Below the pieces are notes generated by a model. It was not told where the DNA came from and did no database searches. It saw only the letters and a list, made by a program, of their open reading frames with translations. A stretch of 13,895 nucleotides of DNA from Paracoccaceae bacterium (GTDB lineage: Bacteria; Pseudomonadota; Alphaproteobacteria; Rhodobacterales; Rhodobacteraceae). Positions 11,983-13,895 of the stretch are shown here, in pieces (position 1 is the stretch's first letter; the number at the start of each line of letters is the position of its first letter). A program made the position numbers and the translations under genes. The DNA is taken from the NCBI GenBank assembly GCA_003500165.1, contig DNSZ01000312.1, forward strand, positions 1 through 13,895. Reading direction: 5' to 3'.

Positions 11983-13756
11983 CGACCGCACGCAGGATCC
12001 GGGCCACCTGGACACCATCCGGTGGCTGTGGCGCGGCTATCTGCGGCCGCAGTGGAAGCTGATCGCGGTCGCGTTCGGCCTGATGATGATCGAGGGCGGG
12101 TCCGTTGCGGTGATCGCCTGGATGGTCGGGCCGATGTTCGACGGCGTTTTCATCGGCGCCGACTATGCGGCAGCGGTGTGGGTCGGGGTGGTCGTTTTTG
12201 GCGCGTTCCTTGCGCGCGCCTCGGCCGGGTTCGGCCAGCGGGTGGCGATGGCCCAGGTCGGCCAGCGCGCCATTGCCCGGATACAGGGCGATCTGGTCGC
12301 GCATATGATGAGCCTCGACAATGCATGGTTCCAGATCAATCCGCCCGGCACGCTGATCGAACGCGTGCGTGGCGATACGCAGGTCATGGCGACGATCTGG
12401 GCGGTTGGACTGTCGGCCGCGGGGCGCGACCTGATCATGTTGTTCGCCCTGCTCGGCGTAGCCCTGGCGCGCGACTGGCTCCTTGCCCTGGTCGCGATGG
12501 CCGCGGCGCCGCTTCTGGTGCTTCCGGTTACGCTGTTGCAGCGCTGGGTTCGCGACGTCAGTCAGCGTGCACGCGAGGCGGCAGCGCGGGTCTCGACCCG
12601 CCTCGACGAGATATTTCACGGCGTGACGACCATCAAACTCAACACCAGCGAGACACGCGATTCCGAGCGGCTGGCGCGGGAGATCGATGCGCTGCGCAGG
12701 GCCCAGGTCCGTTCGGCGGCCGGCCAGGCGGCGATCCCGGCGCTGATGGATCTGGCTGCCGGGATCGGCTTTCTGGGTGTCCTGACCTATGGCGGCCTGC
12801 AGATCATCGACGGCCGGATGACGGTGGGCGAACTGACCAGCTTTCTGGCGGCGACGGCACTGCTTTTCGAACCGCTCCGGCGGCTTGGCCAGGTCACCGG
12901 TCAGTGGCAGGCCGCGCGGGCCAGCCTCGACCGGCTTCAGGCGGTGTTCGCCGAACGGCCCACAATCCAGTCCCCGGCGTGCCCCCGACCAGTCAGCGAT
13001 GTGGCCCGACCACCCGACATCCGGTTCGAGGATGTCCATTTCGCCTATGCCGACCTGCCGGCGCTCGACGGTCTCACCTTCACGGCCGAAGCGGGCCAGC
13101 GCACCGCGCTGGTCGGCGCATCGGGGGCCGGCAAGAGCACCGTCTTCAATCTGCTGTCGCGGCTGGCCGATCCGCAGCGCGGTCAAATCCGGCTCGGCGG
13201 GGTCGATATCGCCACGCTCGACCTGGCGGCGCTGCGCGGCATGTTCGCGGTGGTCTCCCAGGACACCGCGCTGTTCGACGATCCGCTGCGCGAGAACATC
13301 CGGTTCGGAAGGCCCGAAGCGACCGAGGCGGCGATCCGCGAAGCGGTAACCGCGGCACATCTCGACGATGTCGTCGACCGGTTGCCGGCTGGCCTCGACA
13401 GCCCGGCCGGCCCGCGCGGCTCGAACCTGTCGGGCGGCCAGCGTCAGCGCGTCGCGATTGCCCGGGCGGTGCTGCGCAGCGCGCCGGTGCTGCTGATGGA
13501 CGAACCGACCTCGGCACTCGACGCCGAATCAGAGGCGCAGGTCCAGGCGGCGCTCGACCGGCTTTCGGCCGGGCGCACGACGCTTGTGATCGCGCATCGT
13601 TTGTCGACGGTTCGGGGCGCCGACCGGATCATCGTGCTGGATGGGGGCCGCGCCACCGATCAGGGTACCCACGCCGAATTGCTGGCCCGCGGCGGGGTGT
13701 ATGCCGATCTGTACCGGCTGCAGTTCTCCGGGACCGAGACTGCGGCGCGACCTTGA
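11975..13756 (+). CDS. ABC exporter half-transporter, MsbA/ABCB type (fused permease and ATPase)
   Basis: This 593-aa fused membrane and ATPase protein would work as a homodimeric inner-membrane exporter. Six membrane helices occupy roughly residues 29-300. The ATPase has Walker A GASGAGKST (381-389), Q-loop Gln429, signature LSGGQ (485-489), Walker B VLLMDE with catalytic Glu510, D-loop SALD and switch His541, so it looks active. The GTG start is chosen because it gives the usual MsbA-like length and overlaps the phosphatase stop by 8 nt, which suggests translational coupling. The frame continues 14 codons upstream inside the phosphatase gene without a better start. Type I exporters of this kind move lipids, lipid-linked sugars or drugs; coupling to a phosphatase hints at a phosphorylated or lipid cargo. 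The substrate cannot be read from sequence. Confidence 0.93.
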   Translation: MADDRTQDPGHLDTIRWLWRGYLRPQWKLIAVAFGLMMIEGGSVAVIAWMVGPMFDGVFIGADYAAAVWVGVVVFGAFLARASAGFGQRVAMAQVGQRAIARIQGDLVAHMMSLDNAWFQINPPGTLIERVRGDTQVMATIWAVGLSAAGRDLIMLFALLGVALARDWLLALVAMAAAPLLVLPVTLLQRWVRDVSQRAREAAARVSTRLDEIFHGVTTIKLNTSETRDSERLAREIDALRRAQVRSAAGQAAIPALMDLAAGIGFLGVLTYGGLQIIDGRMTVGELTSFLAATALLFEPLRRLGQVTGQWQAARASLDRLQAVFAERPTIQSPACPRPVSDVARPPDIRFEDVHFAYADLPALDGLTFTAEAGQRTALVGASGAGKSTVFNLLSRLADPQRGQIRLGGVDIATLDLAALRGMFAVVSQDTALFDDPLRENIRFGRPEATEAAIREAVTAAHLDDVVDRLPAGLDSPAGPRGSNLSGGQRQRVAIARAVLRSAPVLLMDEPTSALDAESEAQVQAALDRLSAGRTTLVIAHRLSTVRGADRIIVLDGGRATDQGTHAELLARGGVYADLYRLQFSGTETAARP

Positions 13757-13782
13757 ACCCGCACGCCTGGCCCGGCTAGAAG
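13753..13782 (+). promoter_or_regulatory. Probable tRNA-Ser promoter overlapping the exporter stop codon
   Basis: TTGAAC (13753-13758), 17 nt, then CTAGAA (13776-13781) resembles the alphaproteobacterial CTTGAC-N17-CTATAT promoter. The predicted start is within a few nt of the tRNA 5' end (13792). The -35 box contains the TGA stop of the exporter gene at 13754-13756. Confidence 0.5.
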
Positions 13783-13791
13783 CATGGCCAA

Positions 13792-13881
13792 GGAGAGGTG
13801 GCCGAGTGGTCGAAGGCGCACGCCTGGAACGCGTGTAGGCGGGAAACCGTCTCCAGGGTTCGAATCCCTGTCTCTCCGCCA
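13792..13881 (+). tRNA. tRNA-Ser, anticodon GGA, with encoded CCA
   Basis: This is a complete 90-nt class II tRNA. Acceptor arms ggagagg (13792-13798) and tctctcc (13871-13877) pair, with one G-U. The anticodon arm is cacgc-ctGGAac-gcgtg, with GGA at 13826-13828, reading UCC and UCU. A long variable arm (tgtaggcgggaaaccgtctc region) identifies serine. The T arm is caggg-ttcgaat-ccctg. The discriminator G is followed by encoded CCA. The 3' end is a common integration target, but no element is visible before the window ends. Confidence 0.97.
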
Positions 13882-13895
13882 TTTCTATATAGATC

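Noticed and set aside
1..13895. CRISPR array, transposon, toxin-antitoxin or phage module
   Set aside because: I found no spaced direct repeats, terminal inverted repeats with transposase, or small gene pairs of these types. The window is metabolic and transport genes plus a tRNA.

Overview
The window is a high-GC chromosomal segment, probably from an alphaproteobacterium of the Rhodobacterales type. I infer this from the GC-rich codon usage, the GTG starts joined by 4-nt GTGA overlaps, CTTG/CTA-type promoters, and the combination of a TRAP uptake system, a BKACE-family enzyme and a riboswitch-controlled gcvTHP operon. It holds ten protein genes and one tRNA. Eight genes lie on the minus strand and two, plus the tRNA, on the plus strand. 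No insertion sequence, prophage, CRISPR array or recognisable defence gene is present.

Region 1 (about 1-4719, minus strand) is one tight catabolic operon, read from right to left. It runs from a TRAP periplasmic binding protein (dctP-like) through the small (dctQ) and large (dctM) permease subunits and a cyclase-family metal hydrolase to a zinc-dependent beta-keto acid cleavage enzyme (BKACE, formerly DUF849). Two junctions are GTGA overlaps and the other two gaps are 2 and 8 nt, so the five genes are very likely co-transcribed. The logic is uptake of a small organic anion, hydrolysis (perhaps ring opening), then acetyl-CoA-dependent cleavage of a beta-keto acid. The substrate is not identifiable from sequence. 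Two active-site deviations suggest it is not the textbook one: Ile where Kce has Glu14, and Ala where TRAP binding proteins usually have the carboxylate-binding Arg. A large GC-rich hairpin follows the operon at the left edge. This operon is the best candidate here for an undescribed system.

Region 2 (4720-5163) is about 440 bp without a convincing gene. It contains several strong inverted repeats.

Region 3 (5164-11181, minus strand) handles one-carbon and glycine metabolism. A class V aminotransferase (serine/alanine-glyoxylate type) comes first, then a hairpin, a promoter, a tandem glycine riboswitch, and gcvT, gcvH and gcvP of the glycine cleavage system. The aminotransferase would make glycine from glyoxylate. 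The riboswitch would sense glycine and tune the genes that degrade it.

Region 4 (11287-13881, plus strand) is divergent from region 3. A small cysteine phosphatase (HCX5R type) overlaps an MsbA-like ABC exporter half-transporter by 8 nt. A tRNA-Ser(GGA) with encoded CCA follows, and its likely promoter overlaps the exporter stop codon.
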